DNA of 64,000 nucleotides, taken from the NCBI GenBank assembly GCA_012845835.1, contig JABAKD010000021.1, forward strand, positions 2,803,706 through 2,867,705, written 5' to 3'. Each line of letters begins with the position of its first letter. Within the stretch, counting starts at the first letter, position 1. The notes beneath the pieces are model-generated. The model saw only the letters and a program-made list of their open reading frames with translations, was not told the DNA's origin and ran no database searches. This DNA is from Undaria pinnatifida (taxonomy: Eukaryota > Sar > Phaeophyceae > Laminariales > Alariaceae). Made by a program: the position numbers and the translations under genes. Below are positions 29,757 to 42,060 of this stretch, in pieces.

Positions 29757-30587
29757 TTTTTTTTTTGGCGCCGCGCGCCGATATTGAAAACCCCAGGTAT
29801 AATACAGGCGGTACGTTGCTAAAGCATTGTCATACTGGGAGTACGTTTCAAATTTTTTATTCGAAACTCCAGGATGATACCTTGTTGTAATGATGGCAAT
29901 ATGTTGCTAAGCCAATACAATACTGGTGTACGAGTACGTTTAAAATTCAGCACAAACTGTCTAAAAAAGAGTAAGCGGTGTCTCGAAGGGATTTGATGGG
30001 CGTTCAGCGGCCAGAATCGACTTTCAAAAATGTACTTGAGCAGCAAGGCTGGCTTGATCGCTGTGAGGACACTGCTTTGGGGTCGTCGGGAATGCTCAGC
30101 ACGCCACGGCTCATTGCGACACGAGACCTGGTTGTTGTTCTGCTAGCTGTGTCGCCCACCCTCCGTACCCATACGACAAGACGGAGCTGAAACGTTCTGA
30201 CCATGAAAGGGTATACAAAAACAATGAGAGTATAGACTAGTCATACCACAAGTGCTTTTTTTATTTAAACTTATGGGTAGACTTGACTATACAAAAACTA
30301 AAACAAAAAAGTGGGCTAGACAAATACCTGCTTTTGGTATTAGACTATATACCCTTTGCTTTGGTTCTGACTGGCGAGACCATGATGACAGAAGACGTAG
30401 ACAGACGTGTTTTCTGTAATAGTCTACAGTACATGTAATAATATGGATATCGCAAAGAGGGCGATGTGCGTACGCGCGCTCCGTCGTATCGAATAGGTGC
30501 CTTTTGCGTGTCAGGTTTTGCGCAAAAAGAACACTTCCTTCCTTCGGGGAGGCTCGAACCGGAGAAATCGATCTTACTCTTCTTGTT
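29757..30587. other. Intergenic, includes a shared AT-rich repeat
   Basis: Two diverged copies of a GATATTGAAAACCCCAGGTAT-type segment (about 29779 and 29858). No gene seen. Confidence 0.4.
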
Positions 30588-30822
30588 ATTTTTTTCACAC
30601 ATGCATCTACTTTCCAGCTTCTTCTGGACAAGCCGTGGGCACAGGTGTCGTCCCTTCTCCCCGCCTGTTCTTGCTTTCAATATTTATCGCGCTTAGGGGT
30701 CAGCTATCCCACTGCTCGTCGATTGCTCATCGAATGCACTCGCTCGGGGGGATTCGAACTCACGAAACTGACCATGATACCAGGCTCGAGGATAACCTGA
30801 TACGCCACCGGGGCGACCGGGT
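30588..30822 (-). mobile_element. tRNA-derived SINE, copy C
   Basis: Minus-strand head GTCGCCCCGGTGGCGTATCA, B box GAGTTCGAATCCC, then body with a deletion of the GCGCGAGAGCGTG part. Confidence 0.8.
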
Positions 30823-32262
30823 CTTGTACTTATTATACTGTACCAGGTACAGTGCAGTACAAAAACCAGGTAGGTATTATACACCAGTCAGTATAGTAGT
30901 GACGATGTTTACGACTCAGTCAGTTATTAGACCATCGGGCATACGAGTGAAACCAGATCACCGCGTGATCTTCCTCTCTACAATATTGCTATAATAGTTC
31001 CAGATACCTGGTACGTAGTACCTGACAATCACGCAGAAACACAAGACAATATACAGCATAGTTATGATTGGACACACTTCGGACAAACGGGGAAAAATAA
31101 ACCAATCACAGAGGTGGTGTCAGTTGCGCCTCTGTTTTGTTTCGATCTGTTTACCGCACGCTCGCAATAGCTCACAAGCAGCACATCTCCTCCTGCCATC
31201 CCAAGATCTGATCTGGATCCAAACCGGCTTTCACGCGCAGCAAGGGCACACGAACGCACCTCCTACGGGCAGCACACACATCGGACTTCCCGGGATCTAA
31301 AACTTCCAAGAACACCAAACGGCTAGGTGCGTTCAGCCCACATTGGCAGGCATTCCCTGGTCTGCTCAATCCAGCCGTCCGGTCGTCGTATCGTGCACGT
31401 GTAGACTAGACTATGCTTCCTCTAGGTCTTACTGCTGTAGCCACGCATAGCAACCAAGGCAATGCCGAATGCGACTATAGTAAGCGCCTAGAACGAGCGT
31501 GCAGCACGAGTAGTAGCACGAGTGTCACCACTCTACTGCAGCTACACGCGCGTACCGCAGAGTGTATCGAGTTCGGACACACACCCTCCACCCGAGCGGC
31601 CCGGGCTGCTTTCGTGTGGTCGATGCAGGAAAAAAAAAAAATCTTTCGTCTTTTTCGTTTCTTTTTACACTTACACATTTTGTTTGTATCTGGTACTTTT
31701 CCCATCCGAGATTCCCGAAGTCTTTGGGCTTGCATTTATTTGTTGTGTTCTTTCTTCTTCCTTGCTGGTGTTGCTGTCGTGGTTTGTGACGAGCCCACCC
31801 GTGGACCACCATGCAATAGTGCACCAGGGGCAGCTAAATCAAACGCGGCTAGATGGTTGTGTGCGGTCACCGTGGCACGCGGATGCTGGTTTACTGAGTT
31901 GTGCTGCGCCTCTCAATAGGGGTTGTAGTTTCTGGCTCGCGGGGCTCGTCCTCAGCTGAGGATCCACAGCAATGCTGTACCTGGTAGTACACAATATCTT
32001 TTGGAGCAGAGGTTGGTACCCGTTGATTGCTGCATCTCCATGCAAGGTGTGCTGGAAGCAGCAAGGCAGCAACACATGCTGTTACCACCATGGCGCCCCG
32101 ACAAGTTTATACCTTCCGGAAGCAGCTATGAATCGTTCCCTGTCCCACCAGCGCGTGCGATCACAACGCGAAGCATCCACCACACCCAGATTAGCTCGTC
32201 ATTGGGCGTATCGTACGACGATACGATCCGGTATCCTTGTCAGAAACTTTTGATTTGTTACT
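30823..32262. other. Intergenic, no gene recognised
   Basis: Several open frames of up to 168 codons (for example 31413-31919 +) overlap frames of similar size in other phases and show no domain, so I do not call them. Confidence 0.4.
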
Positions 32263-32374
32263 GTTGGTTATAGTCTACAGAACTACCCACTGGCCCACGT
32301 AGTCACTAGAACTACCCACTGAGCTACGTAGTCACGTGACTACGTGGGCCAGTGGGTAGTTCTATATAACCAAC
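32263..32374. repeat. Foldback (inverted repeat) with arms of about 40 bp
   Basis: Left arm GTTGGTTATA...GAACTACCCACTGGCCCACG and right arm CGTGGGCCAGTGGGTAGTTC...TATAACCAAC pair almost perfectly around a loop of about 30 bp. A further half-arm (GGTGGGTAGTTCTATATAACC) repeats at 32396-32419. Confidence 0.85.
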
Positions 32375-32639
32375 AAAATATACGTCGTGGGGGCCGGTGG
32401 GTAGTTCTATATAACCAACAGTTACCTTGCCGGGAGCCATGGCAAGCCGGGTACCAAAAAACGACCCGAGGCAATCATAATAGCATCGGAACAGCGGGCA
32501 GGAGTAAGATAATCACCGGGCTGCGCGCTTACCGTGCAGCTCCTTACGTCGCATCCGGACTCAACCCCGTATGGAGCTATCTACCCCCAACAGCTCGGGT
32601 TGCTTTATTGCAGCCGATGCTATTCTGTGCCACGCGGTT

Positions 32640-33790
32640 ATTCCATGGGACATCCCGTACGACCGTCTCTTGGGACATCTCTTACGGGAATTTTCAACCC
32701 TGTAGGCTGTCCCATGGAACGTCTCACGGGAAATCCTATGGAGTTCGTGGCATCACATGGAACCCCATGTGATGTTTCATGGGATGTCCCACGGGATGTC
32801 CCGTAGGACTATTCCTCCCGTACGGACACCCGACGGGATGTCTCATGGGATGTCCCGTAGGACTATTCATCCCGTAGGGACACCCGACGGGATATCCCAT
32901 GGGATGAACTATACCCTATGGGTCGTCTTATGGGACATCCCACGGGATATCCCATGAGATCCACGAGATCCCATGTGCGACCCCATGGAATGTATGGGAT
33001 ATCCCACGGGATGTCCCGTGGGAAAGACCCCCCTTTTGTGGGCATGGGATTTATTGCCCCATGGGATATCTCATGATACGCGCGACCTTCCATGGGCCTC
33101 ACACAGGGTGTACCATGCGATGTCTCATATAATATGACCATCCCAGTGGACGTATGATACGAACTGAGACACGGGCAATCTCATGGGATGAGTCATGTGA
33201 TATCCCATGAGAGATGTACGTGCTACATCCTTCGAACCCATGGGATGCACCATGGTCTGCCCCATAAGATAGATGTCATCTGAACGACATCGCAGGGGTA
33301 ATCCCACTAGACAGCCCGTGGGATGTTTGGAACGACTTGGGATCTTCCGTGGGCATATTAAGAGACTACGGGACATGGGGGCAGCTCGTGGCAAGGCTCA
33401 TGGGTCAAGGGATTGGATTCACGTCATCCCATGCAGCATTCCATAATAACGTGTTTGAATTAATCCCATGAGCCATTCCGCGGTGTTTTTTATTGTAAGA
33501 GAAGTTGGGACATCCCATTGGACACAACTTTCGTAGGGTGTTTGACATCCCCATGGGGCATCCCGAACAAAATGCCATACCAGGTATGGGTTATCCGGCA
33601 GGAGATTTCCTATTCCATGCGATGTGTTACACACGTTTTCCCGAGAAGGGATGTGGCATATCAGATAGGATACCCTATGTGACGTCGCACGAGTTGAAGC
33701 GTGGGACGTCCCATGAATTATCCCATAGGATATCCCCTGGGATGGCATTTCATGGGACACCCACAATCGCTTCCATGGGACAAATATATG
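32640..33790. repeat. CCATGGGATATCCC palindromic satellite
   Basis: Degenerate array of about 1.1 kb built from the words CCCATGGGAT, GGGATATCCC, GGGATGTCCC and CCCGTAGGAC. The words are palindromic or nearly so, so both strands read alike. Confidence 0.85.
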
Positions 33791-33799
33791 GGATGTTAC

Positions 33800-34177
33800 T
33801 GTTAGGCTTAGTTTGGGTAAGCTATTTGTTAACATTTTACAAGTGGTCAAACGGACTAATACCGCACTAATACCTTAACCAATGGCGTCGTCGGCAGGGC
33901 ATGGGTTTTTGGGGTCGTGGGTTCGATCCCCACCATCCACAATAATAAACTTTTTTCTAATTTTCCCCCATGCTTCGAACTTGAAAAATACTCTCCCTGG
34001 TATCCCCAGGAAATGAAACGGCTTGGATATTGACAGAGGTCCGCCGTATATCCGGCCGACCTGCTATCTCGCCGTTTCGGGGGAAGAGAGTATTATAAGG
34101 CTTAGTTTGGGAGAGCTTTTGGTTAACCTTTTGCAAGTGGTCAAACGGACTAATACCCCACTAATACCTTAACAAAT
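33800..34177. repeat. 80-bp direct repeats flanking a tRNA-like unit
   Basis: AGGCTTAGTTTGGG...CAAGTGGTCAAACGGACTAA...ACTAATACCTTAAC occurs at 33806-33880 and again at 34097-34172. Between them lies a tRNA-like segment (33880-33950) with B box GTGGGTTCGATCCCCACC. Confidence 0.7.
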
Positions 34178-34377
34178 GTGAACATCCTATGGGACCAACG
34201 TATACCATGGCTTATCCCAGAGGAATCTGGAGTTCTCGTGTTGATGACGCAAAAACAGCTAAATAAACACATCAAGATGGGCAAGTGGGCTGTAGCCGTC
34301 CGTTTTCACCTTCATTATCAAATATTATACGTAGTCGTATCGTTTATCGAATATTTTCGGCACTTTTTTTTTGTGAA

Positions 34378-34545
34378 TCTGAAGATCTGCAGGCACCATG
34401 ATTTTGAGTGTCGGATAGATCTGCAGCTACCATGAGTTTGAATATCAAAGATCTGCAGGTAGGTGTCATGCCATGATTTTGAAGATCTAAATATCAAACG
34501 ATCTGATATTTTTGAAGATCTCAAGATCTGCAATCTGCACGTATG
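34378..34545. repeat. Degenerate AGATCTGCAG minisatellite
   Basis: AGATCTGCAGGCACCATGAT and variants recur four to five times at intervals of about 40-55 bp. Confidence 0.7.
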
Positions 34546-34614
34546 TACCATTTTCTTGTTGTTATCATATAAAAATATAGACTAATATATGATATTCTTT
34601 TGGGGGGGGATTCG

Positions 34615-34800
34615 GTCAGGAGTTTTTTTCGTCTCGGCCTCAGTATGCGGCTCTCGGAACTAGAATTCTCGGTCAAATAGCTTCGTTCGAGCGCCGTCTT
34701 AAGGGGGCGGCTCCAACGCTCCTCGCCCTGCCGTATCCGTTCCGCACCTCGACGTGAACGTGGATAGACGCTGAGCAAGACAAGCGAGGAGTGCGCTTTT
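34615..34800 (-). repeat. Dispersed repeat family R2, copy 2
   Basis: Matches 10356-10550 closely, including GAATTCTCGGTC and GGGGGCGGCTCCAACGC. Confidence 0.75.
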
Positions 34801-35009
34801 TTCTTGTATTTTGGGCGGTATACGTCCGAGCTATTCTTGGATCTTGGCATATTATATTTTGTAGACCTTGAACGGATAAGTAAGGGACAACAGTTAAATT
34901 TCCAAATTGGGGTCAATTCCAAATTGGCCTTCAATTTTTTTCCCGACGATGCTTTTTTCATGGCCGCCTCCAAGCGCTTGCCCTATCGTAGCTACTACTG
35001 CTGCGAGTC

Positions 35010-35490
35010 GTTTCCTTTCGGCTCAGTGGGCACAGTGCTGTATGGCCAACGAAGGATGTGTCGTGAGTACGATTCTCACCCAGATCATATTTGGTATTCA
35101 GGAGCGTGCGCGCTGGAGACGTTACAAATGGTTATGATGGCTGTTAGTGTTGTTATCCTGAGTACTACTAACTGTAGTACGTGGAGAGGGGATAGCTCCG
35201 GAGATCGCTATTACGAAGTCGGTGATAATTAATAAACGAACAGGAAAAAAACATATTTGGTTGGTTTTTTGCATAACCCGCGCTCACTGTGAGTGTTACT
35301 GAGTCAAGTGAAAGTGGGTATAGTGCTATGTGTCGTGAGATCGATTCTCACCGACTTCATATTTGTCTTTTTGAAGTGTGCGCGCTGACGACATTATGAA
35401 TGATTATTTTGGTAGTTTAACATATACATGTAGCACTACCCACTGAGCTACTGAGTCAAGTGATTAAGTATAGCTCAGTGGGCATTGCTG
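35010..35490 (+). repeat. Two tRNA-like repeat units (SINE family 2, tentative)
   Basis: Units near 35015-35130 and 35300-35400 share GTGTCGTGAG, CGATTCTCACC, ATATTTG and GTGCGCGCTG. A third head at 35465 reads TAGCTCAGTGGGCATTGC, an A-box-like start. Relation to tRNA is inference. Confidence 0.45.
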
Positions 35491-35529
35491 TAGCATTTCT
35501 CGGTCAAATCACTTTGTTCGAAGGCCGCC

Positions 35530-36235
35530 GTCCAAGCGAGAAGCGAGCAAAAATTTGTATTTTGAACGGTGCTCTCCAGTTTTTCTTCGGCTCTTGATGT
35601 ATGGAGAGGTTGATGAAATAACGCTTGGCAAGACATTGTTTCCAAATCGGCGTCATATTTTGCTCCAAAACCAATAATAATATTACTACTGTAAAAAACT
35701 CCCCATGGTACTGCGGTAGGGATCATAGTAGTAAGTAGTGTATTGTTTAGTGAATTTTTGTAGGTACACCTACATACATACGTGGATATAGACGTGGCAA
35801 GCGCACGCATGACTAAACGAGGAGGAGGTATTAGTGATTACGACTACTGCGCCAGGAAAAGCCACACAGCAGCATTGCGAGTGGCTGCGTCCCCATAGCG
35901 TCGAGGGTTGTATTATACTAGTTCCTCCTTCCTGTTGTTAAGCTGCGCCACGCGAACGTGGTACGAAGTAAGCAGACAGTGCCCACGGAGAAAAAAACAG
36001 TGGTGGCATGCATTTGTCCCCGCATCGCATTGTTTGTTTGTTTTTTCCCCGAGAAGACTTTTTGGAGAAATGTGTGTGGATGGCGTGCTTTGTTGTTGCT
36101 GTGGTCCCTGGCTCCGTTGCTGTGGTCGTTTGCCGGTCAAGTACAAGCGGTCGTGTTGGTACGTAACTGACACATAAGTTTGTGTTGCTTCGTACTGGAC
36201 GTGCTCCTTGCTGTTGATTGCTGATTGATCACCTC
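35530..36235. other. Intergenic, no gene recognised
   Basis: Open frames here lie in conflicting phases and show no motifs. Confidence 0.4.
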
Positions 36236-36548
36236 TTCTAGTGATTTTTATTTTTTGGCACACTTCTACTTCCCAGCTTCTGGGCATACAAGCCGTGATC
36301 ACAGGTGTCGTCCTTCCCTTCCCCCCCCCGGTTATTGCCTTTATTTTATTTTGGCGCATAGGGTTCAGCACCCACTGATCGTCGATTTTTCATCGAGTGT
36401 TGCTAACTCACTCTCTCGTGCTTTCCACAAGTCAACTAGTACACAAGACGGAAGTTCATACGAGTACGCACTCGGGAGGATTCGAACTCACGATGCTGAC
36501 CTATACCAGGCTCGAGGATGTAACCTGATATGCCACCGGGGCATTGAG
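36236..36548 (-). mobile_element. tRNA-derived SINE, copy D
   Basis: Minus-strand head GCCCCGGTGGCATATCAGGT, B box GAGTTCGAATCC, full body, and short A-rich tail (TTTTTATTTTTTGG on +). Confidence 0.8.
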
Positions 36549-36559
36549 TGATACAGAGC

Positions 36560-37440
36560 AGGTCGCCCCAATGGTCTAGTGGGGTTACACTCGAATACTA
36601 GTACTATTAATACGAGCGTTAGTCCTTGAGTTAAATAACCACCGTTGTGAGCTTTGTCGGCTTTATTTATTTGCAGAAATAAATGGGAAAGAAAGGGTCC
36701 ACTAGCTGCTGAAATCGCCAAGCAGCGTGGGTAGGTACAAATCGACGCGACTCGACGAGGGAAGAAAATGCTAAATTCTTCTCGCGATAAAAATTAGGGC
36801 TGGCACCGTAGTGGGGAGGGGGGAGGGGAGCCCGCTATATGACCCCGGATCTAAGTTATGCTACTGGGAGGGCGAGAGTAATGCGAGAATATCACACTAC
36901 GTGGGATGGGAAAAGGAAAAGAAGTGAAGTGTATTACTGCTGCTTGCTGCTGTAATAATACGATACCCAAGCAAGTTGCACCTATCGACTCGATCTGGAC
37001 TGACTGCTGTATTATGCAATTGTTCCATGTGCAACTTTTCTAATCGCACGCAGCGGACATGGTCTGTCACCTTACTGGCCCCGGATGCTTGATTGAGTGA
37101 AATTATCATAAGAAACGCACTCCACACGTTTCTTCGCCAGACCACAGGGTCAGTCGGCGTGTGCTCGGATTTATCCGATCGAAATCTGATATATATATAT
37201 GAAGCTCGGAATCGGATTCACAAAACGGTAGCTAATAATAGTAGTACGTTGTTACGATTGTTAGTCTATATCGGACTCTTGGCATTACCTTACATACTGC
37301 ACGCGCAGTCTATGATTGTGCGTGTGGTGATTTTTTTTACTCTTCTTGCCAAGTATTGAATCGAACTATTTGAAGTGCTGCCCTGCCCTACCCGAAGCGT
37401 GTAGGGCACCCATGCGGAGCCCGTGTAGTTGTTTATAGTT
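36560..37440 (+). repeat. Dispersed repeat family R1, copy 2
   Basis: Co-linear with 13165-14345 over most segments, from ATGGTCTAGTGG and the CCTTGAGTT head to CCCATGCGGAGCCCGTGTAG at the end. It lies directly behind SINE copy D. Confidence 0.65.
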
Positions 37441-39520
37441 TTTGTTAAAATCCCATCTAATATATTCGCACCTTTCAGTTCCCCTTCTCCCTCCCTAGAC
37501 GTAGCGACCACTTTAGCACGCTCTTCTCCCCCCTCCCCGCTACACGGTAAACGCCTTCATTTTTTATCGCGAGAATAATTCAGCGATCCCTCGATTCCAT
37601 GGGTACTACTGTTAGTTGCTGCTGTTTTATGTGAGGATAAAAACGTTTTTTACATCGGAACGGCATCTATCTATCTACGCTATATTGTCGGAGGGCAAAA
37701 AATTACGATAAAAATAATTCAGCATTTTTCCATCTCGTCGACTCGTACGTACGTGCCGAATTAATGGTCATTATTTCGAATATCTACGGATGATGGTTTT
37801 GAAGATCCAATGATTTGCGGGTATACCTATATTTTCAAGACCTACTGCTGCTGTAAGTAAAGCAGACGATGATGCTTCGAAGAAACAGCCTAAACTGCTC
37901 ACTGCCGTAGTTCCGGGTCGTTCGATAAACCTTCCTTGCAGAAGGTCGTGCCTATCACAGGGTCCACTATCCCGGCTATGTTGTGGCGGTCAAGCGCAGC
38001 ACCCTGCTTGCCGTATGCTCTGCAACGATGTCGGTTTTTCGTACGCATGGCATGCTGTCACGATACAAGACATTCGACCAATGGCGTCGGATGAATGTAC
38101 ATAATACTGCTTTGCTGCACCCGCATCAATCAAGGAGACAAGAAATCAAACGGTCGTGATCTCTCGCATCGTGTTATGGGTACGTCAACACCGTTGCAGG
38201 ATACGAGCAACCTATACGTAACTGTCATCGCACGGTACGGGTTGAACTTCTGGGACGAAACATTCCTGGCGGCTATTAGCGCTGTATCGCGATCGCGGGA
38301 ACGGAAGGATACGCCAGCCAGGAATGCTTGATTGCGAAAATGCAAATGAGCTAAAGCGACACACGACGTGTCGTATGAACACACGATGTCACATGACGAT
38401 GTAGAGGTGTGGTGAGCTTGGTGAAGCTTTCTTTTTCCCCACCCTCCAGAGGATGAAAAAAAAAAGCGCATATGGAAGTGTTGGTCGGATTGCGCGAGGG
38501 AACGCCTTCCAAGTCATTTTTCGGGTGAGATATTGAGCTCGCTCCTCCTCATGTTAGGAGCTCAGAAAATTCTGAGAATCTGCTGCATCACTAGCAGCGT
38601 GGGATGCCTCACGAAAAACTATCATTACGTATGGCTTTCCACGCCAGAAACTCGCGGAGCCGGATGTTCGTACCTGTCGGGAACTTGCGGTGGTGTTTCG
38701 GTGTGATTCGTCGGGAAAATATACTCTCTCGTCTTGGTTTCTTTCTTCTTCTCGATCGACTGCGACGTACGTACGGAAACTTCGGCTTCAGCGATCCCCA
38801 GGGATTTTTTTTTTTTGACCCCGTGTGCAATAGAGCTCGCCTTCGCTCGAAAGATGTGGGTGTGCATGAGGGCGGGCATGATCGTGATGCTGTAGGAAAA
38901 CCTTCAACAACGCGATTACACAACGGTTCGGCGCTGGACACTGAGCACCATGTACGACCCGAAAAACGATGCAGTCGTGTCTTAGATGTTATAAAAATAA
39001 AAATACACTTTTCCAGCTGCAAGATCGAAGATTCGCCGAAACTCATCGTTGCAATCTCAGTGTGATACTCCGATCGCGGGTATTACTGGGGGTGGGTCCT
39101 CATTAGGGATATAGGCCAGCGACTCCCCTTTGAACCACAGAGTATTATATATATACTACGACGTGTGATGCATGATTTCCTGCAGTTTATGCTAGTCAGG
39201 GGGCATCGTGGTATCACACCATGTACGGGTTTCCTACTGTAAGTGGACAGCTAACAACGTGACGTTTTTCACTCTCTTTGTTCTTCTTCTGCCCTTCACC
39301 TCTCACCTCCTGTCATCGTTGTTGTCGCGATAGCAACACAAACATCAGCACCGACCGCGGCAGCAACGGCGGCGGCAACCACAACAGCAACGGCAACAAC
39401 TTCAACAACAGCAACTAACTACGACCAACAACAACACTGCTAATACTGCCAATACCGCCACCAACACCACCAGCACGACCAGCACCATTAGCACCACCCA
39501 ACACCACCAACACCACCGAC
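37441..39520. other. Region with no assignable gene
   Basis: Frames of about 150 codons overlap on opposite strands at 38604-39065; neither has a motif and the stretch lacks clear splice sites. 38310-38470 resembles 28290-28430. From 39330 the sequence turns into CAACAA and ACCACC repeats leading to the next gene. Confidence 0.4.
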
Positions 39521-39527
39521 ACCGACG
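39350..39527. repeat. CAA/ACC trinucleotide-rich leader before the Cys-rich gene
   Basis: ACAACAGCAACGGCAACAAC and CACCACCAACACCACCGACA repeats end right at the ATG at 39528 and may form its 5' untranslated region. Confidence 0.7.
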
Positions 39528-41886
39528 ATGAAGATAGTTTGGAAGGCCGTCATGTTTCTGCTGGCAGTCTGCCATGCTTCTTTGGCGCTTCTAGCGTTCA
39601 ACTTCCGTATGGGAGTCTACGACAACGTGCTCAAGGCCGGCGACAAGTGGTCTGCAGCACAGCTTGGAAAGCTAGCGCTCAGCAAGCAAATGTCGGCCGT
39701 CGTGTCCCGCATGGGCGACGTCATCGCAGACGATTCGGTTGCTCAGTTACTCTACAACGAAAGGTGGGGGTGGTTACCGAATCCGCGCTATACGTACGGA
39801 CACTTTTATTCATTGGTGATACTGTAAGAAGAGCCTTTCGAAGTTGTCCATGGAAAGCTGTTACGTCGTACGTGGAAGTGGAGCTGCCGTATGCCCTTGA
39901 TTTCCATTCGTGCTGTACGCTAAACTCTGCCAGAAGACCTAAAACAAGTAGTAAATGCACTTTTCCCAGCTTCTGCATGAAGCCGAACATAGTGTTTCGT
40001 GGTACCCTGGAGGTGACCTCATACCCGTTGCTCCCTCGTGTCCACAATAACGACAATGACAACGATAACGATGACGATAGCGATAACAATAACAATAACG
40101 TTGACGATAACGATAACGATAACGATAACGACAACGATAACGATAACGATAACAACAACGATACCGATACCGATAACGATATCGAAAAATATTTAGATAA
40201 CGATAACGATAGCGACAGCGACAACGACAACGACAACGACAATGATAACGATAATGATAACGATAACGATAACGATAACGATAATGATGACGATAACAAT
40301 AATGAACAAAAACGATAATGAAAACGATAACGATAACGATAATCATAACCATAACCACAACGATACCCATAACAACAACGATTTTTCAGGATGCACCAGA
40401 TGGACGCTTCAGACGTTCGCGCCGCCATCCTCGCCGAGGCCTCTTACGGGACAACCGTGAAGAAGAACAAGCTCGCCGATTTTGCCAGAAAATACAACCG
40501 CGCGGCGTCCTGCGCCACCGAGGACACCGCCGGTTGGGGCGGCATAGACGAATGCACTGCCCGATGCGGCAGTTTTCGCTCTTCCGTGCTCCGCAAGGCC
40601 CCCCACGAGGAGACGTGTCGCATGCTCTGCGCGGTAGCGGTCCAACCGTGCACCTCGAGGTGAGTAACGTTCACCAGATATATATTCACGAACGGGCGTC
40701 TTGGTAACGTGTGTAGAGCGCATACTGGTGATCTCTCGATTCGTGTCCGAAAATCAAAATATCATGGATCATACTTCGGTAAGCAGCGTTATCATTGCAG
40801 TGGCTTTGCCGTGATTGGGGTTTGCGCTCCCGGTGCTTCTGCGACACTGGTTGACAGCAGGGCGTCCTACCAATAAACGTTTAGAGTCGTAGGTAACTTA
40901 TGAGCCCTTTTCAAAAGTGGACACCAAATTGGCGTGCACCCCATTCGACCGAAAACGTTTCTGGTTTTGATCCGAGCACCCCCCTCCCCTCCTTTACCCC
41001 AGCGCCCTTGAACAGATACTGATGTTGCCGGTGAAGCGCATCAAGGGTAACCTATCATGGGCATCATGGGCGAAAATCAGGAGCATAAAGATGCAGGAGA
41101 TGTTGGTGACGGTGGTGCGTACAACATCGGCATCGCTGAAGGCAAACTTGGCGGGAGGGAAGCGTGTGGTGACGGCGCACGTGCACGACGGCGACTGGGT
41201 GAGCAAGCCGTTTTCGCGATCCTTAACTGAGCGTGCGCCAACTACCGCGTTGCCCGATTAAACTTGTGGCGAGAAATGTAATTACGCGTATCAGCAACAT
41301 AACACGCTCAGAATGTGTTTTTGAGCTATATGCTCGTACCGCCCCGCTTTGCTTCCGCCGTCACACTGTTCCACAAGCCGGACAAAGGCAATTGACGTTT
41401 TCTCCGCAATCTCTGCCGTTTTTTTTTTTTTTTTTCTCTCGTTTTTGCACTGTTTGCTCCGCGCTGTTTTCGAATGTTCACTCCTCGTTTTTCTCCTCTT
41501 TTATTTTTCGCGGTCTGCTCGGTTTGGCTCCGAAGTCAACCCCTCATTTTGATTGTAACCCGTGTCCGTATTTTGCTCGGCTGCGCCGCATTGAGCAGGG
41601 CTCATTGCTGACGTTGCTGCTTCCGGTGCTTCTCGCTGTCAACATTGCAATGGATGCCTTCGACCTGTCCTCACTGAGGTCAAGGGGCCGCCGGGCTGTG
41701 AAGAATTACGCGTCCATGCGTCGACAGGAACGCTGGATGACTACCCACCGCGTGTGCCGATCCCGCCCGAAAAAGTGCTCAGAGCAGGCGGTGTACTCTC
41801 GGCGTGGCGTGTCTAGGTGGTTGTTCCGCGGCATCGTCAAGGCAAAGGCCGATGCCGTGCGCAAGAGGACGGCAAAGCTTGCGTAA
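39528..41886 (+). CDS. Unknown Cys-rich membrane or secreted protein, 4 exons
   Basis: Exons 39528-39763, 40390-40659, 41003-41198 and 41599-41886 join in phases 2, 2 and 0 through GT-AG introns (donors GTGGGG, GTGAGT, GTGAGC) to 329 residues. Residues 4-26 are hydrophobic (VWKAVMFLLAVCHASLALL): signal peptide or anchor. Exon 2 carries six cysteines (120, 134, 138, 155, 159, 166) spaced C-x13-C-x3-C-x16-C-x3-C-x6-C. Exon 4 opens with a second hydrophobic segment (235-252, LLTLLLPVLLAVNI), then a strongly basic tail ending AVRKRTAKLA. I do not recognise the family. The twin CX3C pairs resemble small Tim chaperones in spacing only; the hydrophobic N-terminus points instead to the secretory route with disulfides. 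Start chosen as the first ATG of a frame right after the CAA/ACC-rich leader. Confidence 0.7.
40040..40380. repeat. (GATAAC)n hexamer array in intron 1 of the Cys-rich gene
   Basis: About 340 bp of GATAAC, GACAAC and AATAAC units running up to 9 bases before the acceptor TTTTTCAG. Confidence 0.95.
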
Positions 41887-42060
41887 TGAGACGGGTAAGC
41901 GGCCGCTGGGGGTGGGGTAGACATGGTGGCGGCCGAATCGGTGGGCGACGGGAAGGGGTCAAAGGAAGAAGGGGTGGAACGCGAGTGGTAGGGCGGCGGC
42001 ATCGGGTTGGAGGTATTAGAATAATAACCCACCTCGGCAAGGTTCGAGGCTTGCGTGCAT
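41887..42060. other. 3' flank of the Cys-rich gene
   Basis: G-rich sequence without a visible feature. Confidence 0.4.

Noticed and set aside
31413-31959. Frames of 145-168 codons
   Set aside because: Three phases and both strands are open at similar length; no domain.
33880-33950. True tRNA gene at the GGGTTCGATCCCCACC motif
   Set aside because: The B arm is good, but no matching acceptor stem or anticodon arm could be built by eye; treated as tRNA-like.
38604-39065. Two opposite-strand frames of about 150 codons
   Set aside because: They overlap almost fully, lack motifs and introns, and neither has a better start context; coding not supported.
41233-41598. Upstream part of the 217-codon frame at 41233-41886 as a single-exon gene
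   Set aside because: 41599 is an in-phase acceptor that joins the previous exon; the part before it is a T-rich intron with stops avoided by chance.
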